Below are positions 9,893-18,925 of a DNA stretch of 64,000 nt, piece after piece (the stretch's first letter is position 1; each line of letters begins with the position of its first letter). The notes beneath the pieces were generated by a model. The model saw only the letters and a program-made list of their open reading frames with translations, was not told the origin of the DNA and did no database searches. The stretch comes from Psychrobacter sp. AH5 (GTDB lineage: Bacteria; Pseudomonadota; Gammaproteobacteria; Pseudomonadales; Moraxellaceae): the NCBI RefSeq assembly GCF_040371085.1, contig NZ_JAMBMT010000001.1, positions 310,001 through 374,000 of the forward strand, read 5' to 3'. A program made the position numbers and the translations under genes.

Positions 9893-10373
9893 GGCGAACT
9901 CCTAATCTATGAGGTATGGGGTATTCCCATACCAGTCTGGGCAAGTTGCGCGAATATGCGGCATGGACACAGCAAGCGGCATCTTTGCACCAAACAAAAC
10001 TATATGAAGGTTGAGCTGGCAAAACTGTCATCTAAAGGCAAATAACAGAGCACCAATTCAGAAAATTTTAAAGGCGACATTTATACCATAAAATAGCGAA
10101 TTACTCAAACTATTTTACAATAATAGTCGTTATTAATGAGCGTCATTATACCTTTAATTACTCCTGTGTGCAGGTCATTAAATGACTCAAAGTTATAAGT
10201 TTTGATTGTAAGTTTTAACAAAATTCAGTAAAGTTGCTGTAATAAATATGATACAAGCTATTAATATATAGTATATTACTTCGATCCTATCTAACTTTTA
10301 CCTATGTTTTTAGGTTACCTCATTCACTGCCCTGTTTTTCAGCAACCCTTATCGCTTGCGCGGAGTTCTAAAT
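9893..10373. other. Intergenic region between rpmB and the Ig-like gene
   Basis: Divergent 480-base spacer. Near rpmB it holds the perfect hairpin GGTATGGG-GTATT-CCCATACC (9913-9933), in the rpmB 5' leader on the minus strand. The stretch 10080-10320 is AT-rich and should hold promoters for both sides. I see no RNA gene. The open frame at 9833-10045 on the plus strand overlaps rpmB antisense, has no family resemblance and is not counted as a gene. Confidence 0.5.
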
Positions 10374-12452
10374 ATGTCCTATGGCTCACTAACCCTCAGC
10401 TCTAAATTATTTAACTTTACCGCGCTGTCTTTAGCGTTAACTTTAGCAGGTTGTGGTGGTGGCGATGGGGGTACAGATATACTGCCGCCAAAGCCGAATA
10501 CGGGAGTGACGCAGCCTGGTGGTGGCGGTGGCGGACCGGTGATACCAGTCAATGAGGTCAATATTACACCTGTTACACTATTAGATAATAACGGTAATCC
10601 CACACGTGTTATATCGACGTCATCAGCAACCGCTAGAGTGAAAGTAACCAATGCTGATGGAAATGGCCTCAGCGGGGCACTAGTGACTTTTAACGGCTCA
10701 GGTGTTAAGTTCGGTACTTCTAATGGTGCTGTTCTTACTAATGGTGATGGTATAGCAACGACTTCTCTAATCCCTTTGTCTGCTGAAGATACAGGAAGTT
10801 ATAGTTTGTCTGCAACGGCAAATTATAACGGTATCAGCGCGACCTCTGCTCAGTACAACTATTCATTACAACCAGTAAAAATAGCGTTAGTGAATTTAAC
10901 GTCTAGAGAGAGCAACATAGATTCAGGTGCTTCTACTATTATTACTTTACAAACTAGAGATACTGGAACCAATCAGTTTCAGAATGACGTTACTGTGAAT
11001 TTTTCTACCACCTGTGGTTCGTTTGAAGTAGCGAGCGTCACATCCTCAAACCAAGGCAGTATTAGCACCATTTATAAAGCTATAGATAGCAATGGTAATC
11101 TGTGTGAAGGTAGACAGACTATTACTGCTGCTACTGCTAATAATAGTACGCCATCTCGGAGTATTACAGTTAATGTTAGAGCTATTGCCGCAAGTTCTAT
11201 AGTTTATACAACCAATGAAAATATAATATTAGGTGCAAAAAATAGTGGTTCCTCCTCATCAGGTCAAGTAGAGTTCACAGTTTATGCCAATGGTGTACCA
11301 GCTTCCAATCAGCAAGTGGAGCTAAGCTTAGTAAAGTCTCCAAGTGATTTTAGATTTATTTCACAGAATAACCGTAATACGCAAACAGTTAAAAGCGATG
11401 CTTCTGGAAAAGTAACTATAAATTTATACCCTGGTAATATACCTGGACCCGTAGAGATCAGTGCTGCACTAAGCGCTAACAAGAATATTTTTGCATTTGC
11501 AAAAAACATCGCGGTAGCTACAGGTAGACCTAGTCAAAGTGGGATTACTTTAGCTCTAGGTAAAAACGTATTAGTAGATAATTTTATTGACTCTACTTCT
11601 GTCTCCGTCTATCTTACTGACCGTCAAGGCAACTTTGTTCCTGATGGCACTGTCGTAAGTTTTGTATCTGAAGGCGGTACTATTACGCCAAACTGCGCGA
11701 CCTCTGGTGGTAATTGTTCAGTAACCTTTACTTCGCAAAATCCAAGACCTGCAAACGGTCGAGTAAGTGTGATTGCTTATGTTGAAGGAGACAAGGATTA
11801 CTCTGATCTCAACGGTGACAATGTCTACACAGCAGGCGTAGATAAGCTGCTAGACAATATTGGCTATTTTTTCCGTGATGATAATGAAGATTTGAAATTT
11901 AATCCAGGTGAATTTGTCTATAGAAGAGGCGAATTTCCAACAAATGTCAAAGCAGCAGAGTGTGCAACTAGTACCTTATCTCAGCCTAACCTACCGAACT
12001 TTATAGTAAGAGGAGATAAAGTTGAGACTCAATGCAATGACTCGCTTGCGACCGTACTACGTAAACAAGTCATCATGGGCTTTGCTAACGATACGCCCAC
12101 ATTGACCAATTATAATTTCAATACTGTGTCTGGGGTTATCTCTTTTGAAGTATATGGCAATAGTATGAGAACCGTTCCCATGCCTTCTGGGACTACTTTT
12201 AGTCTACAGACAAAAGACAACACTGAGAATGAGGTGAGTTGTGAGCCTGAAATCTTCGATGGTAATATTACTCTGCCTAGGGTAATGCCTTTGAGACAAG
12301 TGAACGGTACTACCAATCAGAATTTTTTCGCAGGAACTGATATAGTTAGTTATGAGGTATCTACGGCAGGTTGTGCCAATGGAGATGAAGTCAAACTAAC
12401 CGTTACAACGCCAGCACCTTCTTCAAAGACAACCACTTTTTCTATCATTTAA
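10374..12452 (+). CDS. Large Ig-like-domain lipoprotein with EF-hand-like loops
   Basis: A 692-residue predicted lipoprotein. The signal peptide ends in a lipobox (LTLAGC, Cys about residue 27), followed by a Gly- and Pro-rich linker. At least two bacterial Ig-like (Big_1/invasin-type) domains follow, marked by repeats such as ARVKVTNADGNGLSGALVTF (about 85-104) and SVYLTDRQGNFVPDGTVVSF (about 408-427). Two Ca-binding-type loops are visible: DLNGDNVYTAGVD (about residue 478) and DDNEDLKFNPGE (about 501), the second with the full D-x-N-x-D-x-K-x-N-x-x-E pattern of an EF hand. It probably sits on the outer membrane, perhaps as an adhesin-like structural protein; its function is unproven. I prefer the ATG at 10374 to the TTG at 10356. 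Confidence 0.8.
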   Translation: MSYGSLTLSSKLFNFTALSLALTLAGCGGGDGGTDILPPKPNTGVTQPGGGGGGPVIPVNEVNITPVTLLDNNGNPTRVISTSSATARVKVTNADGNGLSGALVTFNGSGVKFGTSNGAVLTNGDGIATTSLIPLSAEDTGSYSLSATANYNGISATSAQYNYSLQPVKIALVNLTSRESNIDSGASTIITLQTRDTGTNQFQNDVTVNFSTTCGSFEVASVTSSNQGSISTIYKAIDSNGNLCEGRQTITAATANNSTPSRSITVNVRAIAASSIVYTTNENIILGAKNSGSSSSGQVEFTVYANGVPASNQQVELSLVKSPSDFRFISQNNRNTQTVKSDASGKVTINLYPGNIPGPVEISAALSANKNIFAFAKNIAVATGRPSQSGITLALGKNVLVDNFIDSTSVSVYLTDRQGNFVPDGTVVSFVSEGGTITPNCATSGGNCSVTFTSQNPRPANGRVSVIAYVEGDKDYSDLNGDNVYTAGVDKLLDNIGYFFRDDNEDLKFNPGEFVYRRGEFPTNVKAAECATSTLSQPNLPNFIVRGDKVETQCNDSLATVLRKQVIMGFANDTPTLTNYNFNTVSGVISFEVYGNSMRTVPMPSGTTFSLQTKDNTENEVSCEPEIFDGNITLPRVMPLRQVNGTTNQNFFAGTDIVSYEVSTAGCANGDEVKLTVTTPAPSSKTTTFSII

Positions 12453-12463
12453 ACCTTAAGTTT

Positions 12464-12560
12464 TTATAAATAAAAAACCCTCAGTATGAACTGACCCCCA
12501 TAAGTTGGACACAACTTATGGGGGTCAGTTCAGTATTAATTGAGGGTTTTTTATTTATAA
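12464..12560. terminator. Bidirectional terminator with an inserted palindrome in its loop
   Basis: Perfect 20-bp arms (12464-12483 and 12541-12560) made of a run of A, CCCTCA, and the reverse. Without the insert the loop would be GTATTAAT, a normal intrinsic terminator after the Ig-like lipoprotein gene. A 46-bp palindrome with flanking GTA repeats now occupies the loop, so the RNA could fold into one longer hairpin. Confidence 0.85.
12487..12532. mobile_element. 46-bp perfect palindrome resembling fused IS3-family ends
   Basis: Two perfect 21-bp inverted repeats (12487-12507 and 12512-12532) separated by GACA. They start TGAACTGACCCC and end GGGGTCAGTTCA, and the left arm reads on as AAGTTGGACA. 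This resembles the TG...CA termini of IS3-family (IS150-group) elements as I know them. GTA flanks it on both sides (12484-12486 and 12533-12535), as a 3-bp target duplication would. There is no coding capacity. It is best read as a minimal relic or MITE-like insertion; the IS3 link is inference. Confidence 0.6.
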
Positions 12561-12601
12561 ACCACCTTAACCTAAGTTATTAAAATCTAATAGAGCACAC
12601 T

Positions 12602-13495
12602 ATGTCAGATAAACAATCGAAAGAGCTTAACAATAACATTACCACCGATACCGCCACCCTCCTAATAAAGTGCCGCGATCAAGCTGGCATCGTGCAAGCG
12701 GTCTCTGAATTTATTCATCGCTATGGCGGTAATATTATTACGCTTGATCAGTACTCAACCGCGCATGAGGGTGGACAGTACTTTATGCGGTTGGAGTTTG
12801 CACTAGCAGAGCTGAGCGCTATTATTGAGAATTTTGAAGTCAGCTTCGCTCATACCGTAGCCAAGCGTTATCATATGACTTGGCGGCTGCATAACAATGC
12901 TATCAAGACTAAAGTCGGTATTTTGGTGTCAAAGTTTGATCATGCGCTGCTTGATTTATTATGGCGTCATCAGCGTGGTTTACTCGACTGCGCTATTACG
13001 ATAGTGGTGAGTAATCATGAGGACTTGCGCCAAGCGGTAGAGAATTTCGGTATCGATTTTCATTATGTACCAGTGACTAAAGATACTAAGGCGGCGGCAG
13101 AAGCGCAGATCAATAAGCTAATGGCAGATAATGATTTATTAGTACTTGCGCGTTATATGCAGATACTATCCTCGGACTTTGTAAAAAAGTGGCCAATGCG
13201 AATTATCAATATTCACCATTCATTCTTGCCAGCGTTTGTAGGCGCTGATCCTTATCGGCAAGCTTATGAAAAAGGCGTGAAGCTCATTGGCGCGACCGCT
13301 CATTATGTGACCGCAGAGCTCGATCAAGGGCCTATCATTGAGCAAGATGTGCACCGAGTCACGCATAGACAAGGAGTTGTTGAGCTGCGAGCCATAGGCC
13401 GCGATGTCGAGCGTAATGTGCTGGCACGTGCGGTGAATTGGCATGTACAAAATCGCGTAATTGTCGCTGGTAATAAGACTGTGGTTTTTAATTAA
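12602..13495 (+). CDS. purU: Formyltetrahydrofolate deformylase
   Basis: Hydrolyses 10-formyltetrahydrofolate to formate and tetrahydrofolate, balancing one-carbon pools and supplying formate for PurT. The 297-residue protein has an N-terminal ACT regulatory domain (about residues 20-95, LLIKCRDQAGIVQAVSEF) and a formyltransferase-like catalytic domain. The latter shows IINIHHSFLPAFVGADPY and GATAHYVTAELDQGPIIEQD with the catalytic Asn, His and Asp. Length fits the family (about 280-290). A short Asn/Thr-rich N-terminal extension precedes the ACT domain. Confidence 0.96.
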   Translation: MSDKQSKELNNNITTDTATLLIKCRDQAGIVQAVSEFIHRYGGNIITLDQYSTAHEGGQYFMRLEFALAELSAIIENFEVSFAHTVAKRYHMTWRLHNNAIKTKVGILVSKFDHALLDLLWRHQRGLLDCAITIVVSNHEDLRQAVENFGIDFHYVPVTKDTKAAAEAQINKLMADNDLLVLARYMQILSSDFVKKWPMRIINIHHSFLPAFVGADPYRQAYEKGVKLIGATAHYVTAELDQGPIIEQDVHRVTHRQGVVELRAIGRDVERNVLARAVNWHVQNRVIVAGNKTVVFN

Positions 13496-13596
13496 TAAAA
13501 CAGTTTTTGAGATTTATTGAGGGTTTTTTGACGCTATTAGCCTTTAATAAACCTTGCTAACTAAGACTTAAATAACCTGCGACTTAAATAACCCGC

Positions 13597-14394
13597 TCAA
13601 ATCACAAGCTCCAATACAAACTTACTGCCAATAAAGCCAATTGCTAATAGTATAAACGCATAAATGGTCATATTGGCAGCACGTTTGCCTCGTAAGCCGC
13701 CTCGCCAATTCCCAATCAATAATGCGCCGAATAATAACCAAGATAGGATACTAAATACGGTTTTATGCGCGATATGCTGCGCCAATAAATCCTCAACATA
13801 AATAAAGCCAAAACCTAGCGCAACGCTAAGCAGTACAAAGCCGACCAAGATCATATCAAATAGTAGGCCTTCCATGCTTTGTAGTGAGGGCAGTTTGTTG
13901 ACCCAAAAGCGGTGAATGGTTTTGTGTTTGAGCTCACGGATTTGTAGACGCAAAAATAGCGCTTGTACCGCTGCCATAAGCAGCACGCAGTAGGCGGCAA
14001 ATGATAGAATGATATGAGTTTCAAGACCGAGACTGACATTAGTTAGCGGCTGATAAGGTGCGCGGCCAAAATAGCCTACCATCATACCTAGTAGCGCAGT
14101 TGGAGCGGCCAAAATACCTAAACTGACAATAGGTCGGTATAATGAAAACAGCACATAAAACAATAAGAAAAATAGGCTAGTTAGACTAAGCACATTAAAT
14201 AGATTAAAATTTAGGCCATAAAGGGTGACAATATAAGGGTATAACAACAGCGCATGCGCCCCCATCCCTATCAATAATAGACCAAGGCTAAGGGTTTTAT
14301 GAATAACTCTATTAGTCGTCAGCGCCCAACCCAAATAAAGACTGACCGCGATATAAGCCATACTGGCAATCACAAACGCAAGTAACACAGGCAT
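13597..14394 (-). CDS. CcsA/YpjD-type cytochrome c assembly membrane protein
   Basis: A 265-residue integral membrane protein with about eight hydrophobic segments, matching the CcsA/HemX/YpjD family (cytochrome c assembly protein domain). Conserved His residues at the ends of helices, as in GLETHIILSFAAYCVLL and EDLLAQHIAHKTVFS, are candidate heme ligands. The gene lies divergently from ffh, the same neighbourhood as in Pseudomonas and Acinetobacter, where the ffh-linked YpjD-like protein is found. The precise function (heme handling or cytochrome assembly) is inferred from family only. Confidence 0.85.
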   Translation of the reverse strand: MPVLLAFVIASMAYIAVSLYLGWALTTNRVIHKTLSLGLLLIGMGAHALLLYPYIVTLYGLNFNLFNVLSLTSLFFLLFYVLFSLYRPIVSLGILAAPTALLGMMVGYFGRAPYQPLTNVSLGLETHIILSFAAYCVLLMAAVQALFLRLQIRELKHKTIHRFWVNKLPSLQSMEGLLFDMILVGFVLLSVALGFGFIYVEDLLAQHIAHKTVFSILSWLLFGALLIGNWRGGLRGKRAANMTIYAFILLAIGFIGSKFVLELVI

Positions 14395-14631
14395 GCCTCA
14401 TGGAGTATCAAGAGCGCGGCAGTATTGCAATTATGACGCAGTGGCGCTCAAGTTACTGCTAAAATGGTATGATTAGAATAAGAGTCCAATTTATCATAAA
14501 ATAGCCCCTAATTGAGAATCATCTCATTTATTCTTTTTTTACTAAAAAATATACAATAGCCAAAACAGTATTTAAAGCACAGAATATAGAACATTCACCA
14601 AAATTAAGAAATAAGACAATGGGAATAAGTT

Positions 14632-16188
14632 ATGTTTGATACCTTAACCGAACGACTGTCATCGAGCTTGCGCAATATCGCAGGCACAGGACAGTTGACC
14701 GAAGATAATATTAAAGACACTTTGCGTGAAGTGCGCATGGCGCTATTGGAGGCGGATGTAGCACTGCCTGTCACTCGCGATTTTGTCAAGCGCGTCAAAG
14801 AGCAAGCGCTAGGGGCTGAGGTGCTCAAAGAATTAGCGCCAGGGCAAGCTTTTGTCAAAATCGTCCATGACGAGCTGACCGAGATGATGGGTAGCGCCAA
14901 TCAGCAGTTAGAGATGACGGGCAAGCCGCCAGTGGTCTACTTGCTAGCCGGTCTACAAGGGGCGGGTAAAACCACAACCGCTGGTAAGCTTGCTAAATAT
15001 CTACAAGAGCGCCAAAAGAAAAAGGTGATGCTAGTCTCCGCTGACGTCTATCGTCCAGCCGCCATCAAGCAGCTTGAGCAAGTCGCAGGCCAAGTTAACG
15101 CTAAGTTTGTCAACTCGACAACCGATGAAAACCCAATTGATATCGCTCGCCGCGCTATTGAAGAGGCGAAGATTCAATATCAAGATATCCTGATTATCGA
15201 TACCGCTGGTCGCTTGGCTATCGATGAGGTGATGATGGATGAGATTAAGGCGCTAACAGCGGCGGTTAATCCTTCTGAGACGCTGTTTGTCGTCGATGCC
15301 ATGACGGGTCAAGATGCGGCCAATACCGCCAAAGCCTTTAATGATGCGCTGCCATTGACGGGGGTCATTTTAACCAAAACTGACGGCGATGCGCGTGGCG
15401 GGGCCGCTTTATCGGTGCGTGCTATCACCGGTAAGCCGATCAAGTTCTTAGGTCGCGGCGAGCAGTTAGATGCGCTAGAGCTATTCTACCCTGAGCGTAT
15501 TGCCCAACGCATCCTTGGTATGGGCGACGTTTTAAGCTTGGTGGAAGAGGTGGAGCAAAAAATTGACCGCGATAAAGCCGAAAAAATGGCGAAAAAGATG
15601 CAAAAAGGTGGCGACTTTGACCTTGAGGATCTCTTGACCCAGTTCCAACAAATGAAAAGTATGGGCGGTATGGCAGGGTTTTTAGACAAGATGCCAGGAA
15701 TGGGCGGCTCTGATATGCAAAAAGCGGTCGAAGAAGCCAAACCTGAAGAAAAAGTGCGCGAAATGGAAGCGCTCATTAATTCAATGACACCCTATGAGCG
15801 TAAAAACCCTGATAAGATCAATCCTAGCCGCAAACGCCGTATTGCCGCTGGCTCCGGTCGTGAGATTCAAGACGTCAATCGCCTCTTAAAGCAGCATAAG
15901 CAGATGGCAAAAATGATGAAAATGATCTCCAAGCCCGAAGGTATCGGTAAGATGATGAAATCTATGCAAGGGCTGATGGGTGGCGGCGCTGCAGGTAGCG
16001 GCGGCGGTGGTCCGTTATTTGGCGGTGGCAATGCTAAAGGACAAGGCGGTATAAAAAATGTCAATCAAGCCGACTTAGCCAAACAAATGGGACTCGATCC
16101 CAATAACATGCCAAGCACTGAGGATATGCAAAAACAAATTCAAGAGATGCAAAACCAAGCACCAAAAGGATTTAAGAAGCGTTTCTAG
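14632..16188 (+). CDS. ffh: Signal recognition particle protein Ffh
   Basis: GTPase of the SRP that binds 4.5S RNA and nascent signal sequences, targeting inner-membrane proteins to FtsY and SecYEG. The 518-residue protein shows the N domain, the G domain (P-loop GLQGAGKTTTAGKLA at about residue 103, DTAGRLAIDEVMMDE, TKTDGDARGGAAL) and a Met-rich M domain with the RNA-binding INPSRKRRIAAGSGREIQDVN. The tail is Gly-rich (GGGAAGSGGGG) and longer than E. coli Ffh (453 aa). No 4.5S RNA gene is visible nearby. Confidence 0.98.
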   Translation: MFDTLTERLSSSLRNIAGTGQLTEDNIKDTLREVRMALLEADVALPVTRDFVKRVKEQALGAEVLKELAPGQAFVKIVHDELTEMMGSANQQLEMTGKPPVVYLLAGLQGAGKTTTAGKLAKYLQERQKKKVMLVSADVYRPAAIKQLEQVAGQVNAKFVNSTTDENPIDIARRAIEEAKIQYQDILIIDTAGRLAIDEVMMDEIKALTAAVNPSETLFVVDAMTGQDAANTAKAFNDALPLTGVILTKTDGDARGGAALSVRAITGKPIKFLGRGEQLDALELFYPERIAQRILGMGDVLSLVEEVEQKIDRDKAEKMAKKMQKGGDFDLEDLLTQFQQMKSMGGMAGFLDKMPGMGGSDMQKAVEEAKPEEKVREMEALINSMTPYERKNPDKINPSRKRRIAAGSGREIQDVNRLLKQHKQMAKMMKMISKPEGIGKMMKSMQGLMGGGAAGSGGGGPLFGGGNAKGQGGIKNVNQADLAKQMGLDPNNMPSTEDMQKQIQEMQNQAPKGFKKRF

Positions 16189-16214
16189 ATTAATCATTAC
16201 CAGTACAGATCGCC

Positions 16215-16246
16215 AAGCCTCAAAGCTAGTCCTAGCTTTGAGGCTT
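16215..16246 (+). terminator. Palindromic hairpin after ffh
   Basis: Perfect 15-bp inverted repeat AAGCCTCAAAGCTAG / CTAGCTTTGAGGCTT with a TC loop, 26 bases after the ffh stop. It has only a short T tail, so it may be a weak terminator or an RNA 3'-end stabiliser rather than a full stop before tsaB. Confidence 0.65.
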
Positions 16247-16303
16247 TAACTATCTAACTGTCATTATTATATAAGCATCATTGAGGTCACTGTTGAGGTC
16301 ATT

Positions 16304-16996
16304 ATGTTTTTAGCTATGGATACCGTGTTTGATCAGTGCTCAATTGCCATCTTGGACGGCGAAGGTGAAGTCCTCTTTAGCCAAACCGAAAAAGGCAAAC
16401 GTGAGCAAACTCGGCAAATACTGCCAATGATAGACGCCGCTTTACAAGCTAGTCATCTTAAGCTTAGCGATGTACAGGCTTTGATGTTTAATCGTGGTCC
16501 GGGTGCTTTTAGTGGTATCCGAATCAATACTGCGGTGGTGCAAGCGTTGTCTGTGGCTCATGATCTGCCTTGTGTTGGCGTCTCAAGCCTGCAAGCCATC
16601 GCGCAAAGGGCTTATCAGCTATACGGCTTGACCCATGTGTATAGCGCTCTTGATGCGCGCATGCAGCAAGTCTACTTTGGTGAGTACGCGCTAGATCAAT
16701 CGATAATGCAGCCCGTGTTCAATCATACTGATGCAGAAGCAGACAGCACTGAGCGACTAGTAGATTATGAGCGTCAAACTAAGCTTAAGCTGCCAATAGT
16801 AGGTAATGGCTCAAACCTGCTCACTTTGCATAATGAGCAACTTAGTCATGAAGATGTTTGGCCAGATGCTAGCGTTATCGGGCAACTCGGTATTGTGCAG
16901 TTTAGGGTAGATGGCGGCACAGAAGCGGCGAGAGCATTACCCAAGTATCTGCGCAATCAGGCTTGGAAAACCTTAAAAGAGCAAGGCAAAGCTTAA
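16304..16996 (+). CDS. tsaB: tRNA threonylcarbamoyladenosine biosynthesis protein TsaB
   Basis: Non-catalytic partner of TsaD in the TsaB-TsaD-TsaE complex that forms t6A37 on ANN-decoding tRNAs. The 230-residue protein has the ASKHA-fold N-terminus (MFLAMDTVFDQCSIAILDGEG) and the conserved MFNRGPGAFSGIRIN and LDARMQQVYFG. The C-terminal half is variable, as in the family. It follows ffh by 115 bases across a hairpin. Length matches E. coli TsaB (231). Confidence 0.95.
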   Translation: MFLAMDTVFDQCSIAILDGEGEVLFSQTEKGKREQTRQILPMIDAALQASHLKLSDVQALMFNRGPGAFSGIRINTAVVQALSVAHDLPCVGVSSLQAIAQRAYQLYGLTHVYSALDARMQQVYFGEYALDQSIMQPVFNHTDAEADSTERLVDYERQTKLKLPIVGNGSNLLTLHNEQLSHEDVWPDASVIGQLGIVQFRVDGGTEAARALPKYLRNQAWKTLKEQGKA

Positions 16997-17175
16997 GATT
17001 CTATAGTCGATCCTAAATAAAATAGATACATGATATTTCAGCGCAAAATTCATCTTAGTTTCGCTGTATCATTTTTATAATAAATCCACTATATAGCGGT
17101 ATAAATCTGCTTTATTTAGCAGTAAACTTTAATTCATATCAATCAGGCACTGCGTCTGTCGTTAGGAAAGCGATT

Positions 17176-18018
17176 TTGGATATTATTTTATTAATTCAAG
17201 CCGTCATCATGGGTATTGTTGAAGGTATCACTGAGTTTTTACCCATCTCTAGCACCGGCTATCTAATTTTATCCGCTGATATAATGGGCTTTTGGACGAA
17301 AGAAAAAGTCGATCTGTTCGTGGTGGTAGTGCAGCTAGGCGCTATCCTCGCGGTAATTTACGACTATTGGGGCAGGCTGTGGCAAGCGCTGATGGGCTTG
17401 ATTACCGGTCAATCCGATACGATGGCAAACCCGCGCCAGCTGGGCTTTAGTCTGATTATCGCTACCATCCCAGTGATGATAGTCGGCTTCGCTTTTGCCG
17501 ATGAGATTAAAACCTATCTGTTTAATCCTATCGTCGTTGCTATCATGCTGATTATCGGCGGTTTACTCATCTTTTATGTCGAAAAGCGTCCCAAAACTAT
17601 CGTTGCAAAAGAGGCGGAAGACGTCAGTTTCAAAACCGCGCTAAAGATAGGCTTGTTTCAATGCTTAGCTCTGATACCAGGTACTTCACGTTCTGGTGCG
17701 ACTATTATTGGCGCGCTTTGGCTTGGCGTCTCGCGTAAAGCTTCGGCAGAGTTTTCTTTCTTTTTGGGTATTCCGGTTATTGTTGGTGCCGGTTTACTTG
17801 ATTTGCTCAAACACCATGAGGTGCTGACTAATAGCGAGGATTGGCTAGTGTTAGCGATAGGAACGGTAGTATCCTTCATCGTGGCACTACTGTGTATTCG
17901 CTGGCTAGTGGCGTGGGTGAGTCGTCGTGATTTCACTATCTTTGCTTGGCTACGTATTGTCACAGGCGTCATTGTATTAGTCGCCGCTTGGGGTTTTGGG
18001 TATCAATTTGCTGGCTAA
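17176..18018 (+). CDS. uppP: Undecaprenyl-diphosphate phosphatase
   Basis: Integral membrane enzyme that dephosphorylates undecaprenyl diphosphate for reuse as the lipid carrier of peptidoglycan and O-antigen; over-expression gives bacitracin resistance. The 280-residue protein carries both family signatures, GIVEGITEFLPISSTGYLIL (about residues 13-32) and PGTSRSGATIIGA (about residues 166-178), with about eight membrane helices. The start is TTG; TTAGGAAA lies 9 bases upstream. Its 3' end overlaps rsmJ by 23 bases if that gene uses the first possible start. Confidence 0.96.
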   Translation: MDIILLIQAVIMGIVEGITEFLPISSTGYLILSADIMGFWTKEKVDLFVVVVQLGAILAVIYDYWGRLWQALMGLITGQSDTMANPRQLGFSLIIATIPVMIVGFAFADEIKTYLFNPIVVAIMLIIGGLLIFYVEKRPKTIVAKEAEDVSFKTALKIGLFQCLALIPGTSRSGATIIGALWLGVSRKASAEFSFFLGIPVIVGAGLLDLLKHHEVLTNSEDWLVLAIGTVVSFIVALLCIRWLVAWVSRRDFTIFAWLRIVTGVIVLVAAWGFGYQFAG

Positions 18019-18868
18019 TCATACCAAACTCCTTTATGTGGATAACGCGCAGCTGTCGTTTATTGACAGTCTGCAAACCTTAATCAGCGACCATAACTTA
18101 CCAATAGTACTTATTCCTGAACTGATTGAGGGAAAGCTTAAGCAGCGCTTAGTACAGTTAAACACTGCAGCTGAGCAAGCGGCTTTAATATTAGATAATA
18201 AACATAAATTGTCTTTAGTAAGCGGTGGTCTAAGCGTCGCGCCAGAGTGGGATAAATTGCAGCGGCGAGTGGTCAGTGCAGGGCGCAAATCGGAGCTGAT
18301 TTTGCAAGCAGCCAAGATTAGCGCAGACTCTCAAGTGCTAGACGCCACCGCTGGCTTTGGTCATGATAGCTTGATATTAGCGAGCACGGGCGCGCAAGTA
18401 TTGATGCTTGAGCAGCAGCCGCTCATGGCATTATTATTGCTGGCTGAGCAGCAGCGCATGAGTCAGCAGCCCAACTGGCAAAAGCTTATGGCGCGCTTAA
18501 CTATCATCAATTGCGACGCGCTAAGTTATTTTGCTCATTTGCCTAATAATTTTGACGAAGCAAAAAGAGCTGTTAATGTGGTTTATTTAGATCCCATGTT
18601 TCCAGCAGATAGCTATCAAGATAGCAAGACTGGCAAAGGCGCTAAAGTAGGCAAGCAGATGCAAGCGCTGCATCAATTAGCCGAGCCGCCAACCCTAGCT
18701 GAGGAGCAGCAGTTATTACAAAGCGCTCAAGCTCTCGTTAGTCAAAGCTCAAAAAAGCAAGGTCGAGTTGTTGTAAAAAGACCCCAGCAAGCGCCATTTT
18801 TGGCTAATAAAGCGCCCGATGAGAGCTGGCATAATGCGGCAGTGCGTTTCGATGGTTATTTTATTTAG
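17996..18868 (+). CDS. rsmJ: 16S rRNA (guanine-1516-N2)-methyltransferase
   Basis: SAM-dependent methyltransferase acting on G1516 of 16S rRNA (former YhiQ). Motif I reads LDATAGFGHDSLILASTGAQV (about residues 114-134), and the RsmJ hallmark VYLDPMFPADSYQDSKTGKGAK follows (about residues 196-217). The 290-residue frame opens with a TTG inside uppP; no ATG is available near the start. The first 15 residues are therefore uncertain; an alternative TTG lies at 18008. The overlap suggests co-transcription with uppP. The C-terminal KRPQQAPFLAN is also conserved in the family. Confidence 0.9.
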   Translation: MGINLLANHTKLLYVDNAQLSFIDSLQTLISDHNLPIVLIPELIEGKLKQRLVQLNTAAEQAALILDNKHKLSLVSGGLSVAPEWDKLQRRVVSAGRKSELILQAAKISADSQVLDATAGFGHDSLILASTGAQVLMLEQQPLMALLLLAEQQRMSQQPNWQKLMARLTIINCDALSYFAHLPNNFDEAKRAVNVVYLDPMFPADSYQDSKTGKGAKVGKQMQALHQLAEPPTLAEEQQLLQSAQALVSQSSKKQGRVVVKRPQQAPFLANKAPDESWHNAAVRFDGYFI

Positions 18869-18925
18869 CGGTATATTATTGTTATTTATATTTATCAGCT
18901 GTAGCAGCTAGCTTAGGAGAGAGCA

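Noticed and set aside
9833..10045. Plus-strand frame of 70 codons across the rpmB start
   Set aside because: It is antisense to rpmB, has no family resemblance and starts inside the rpmB coding sequence.
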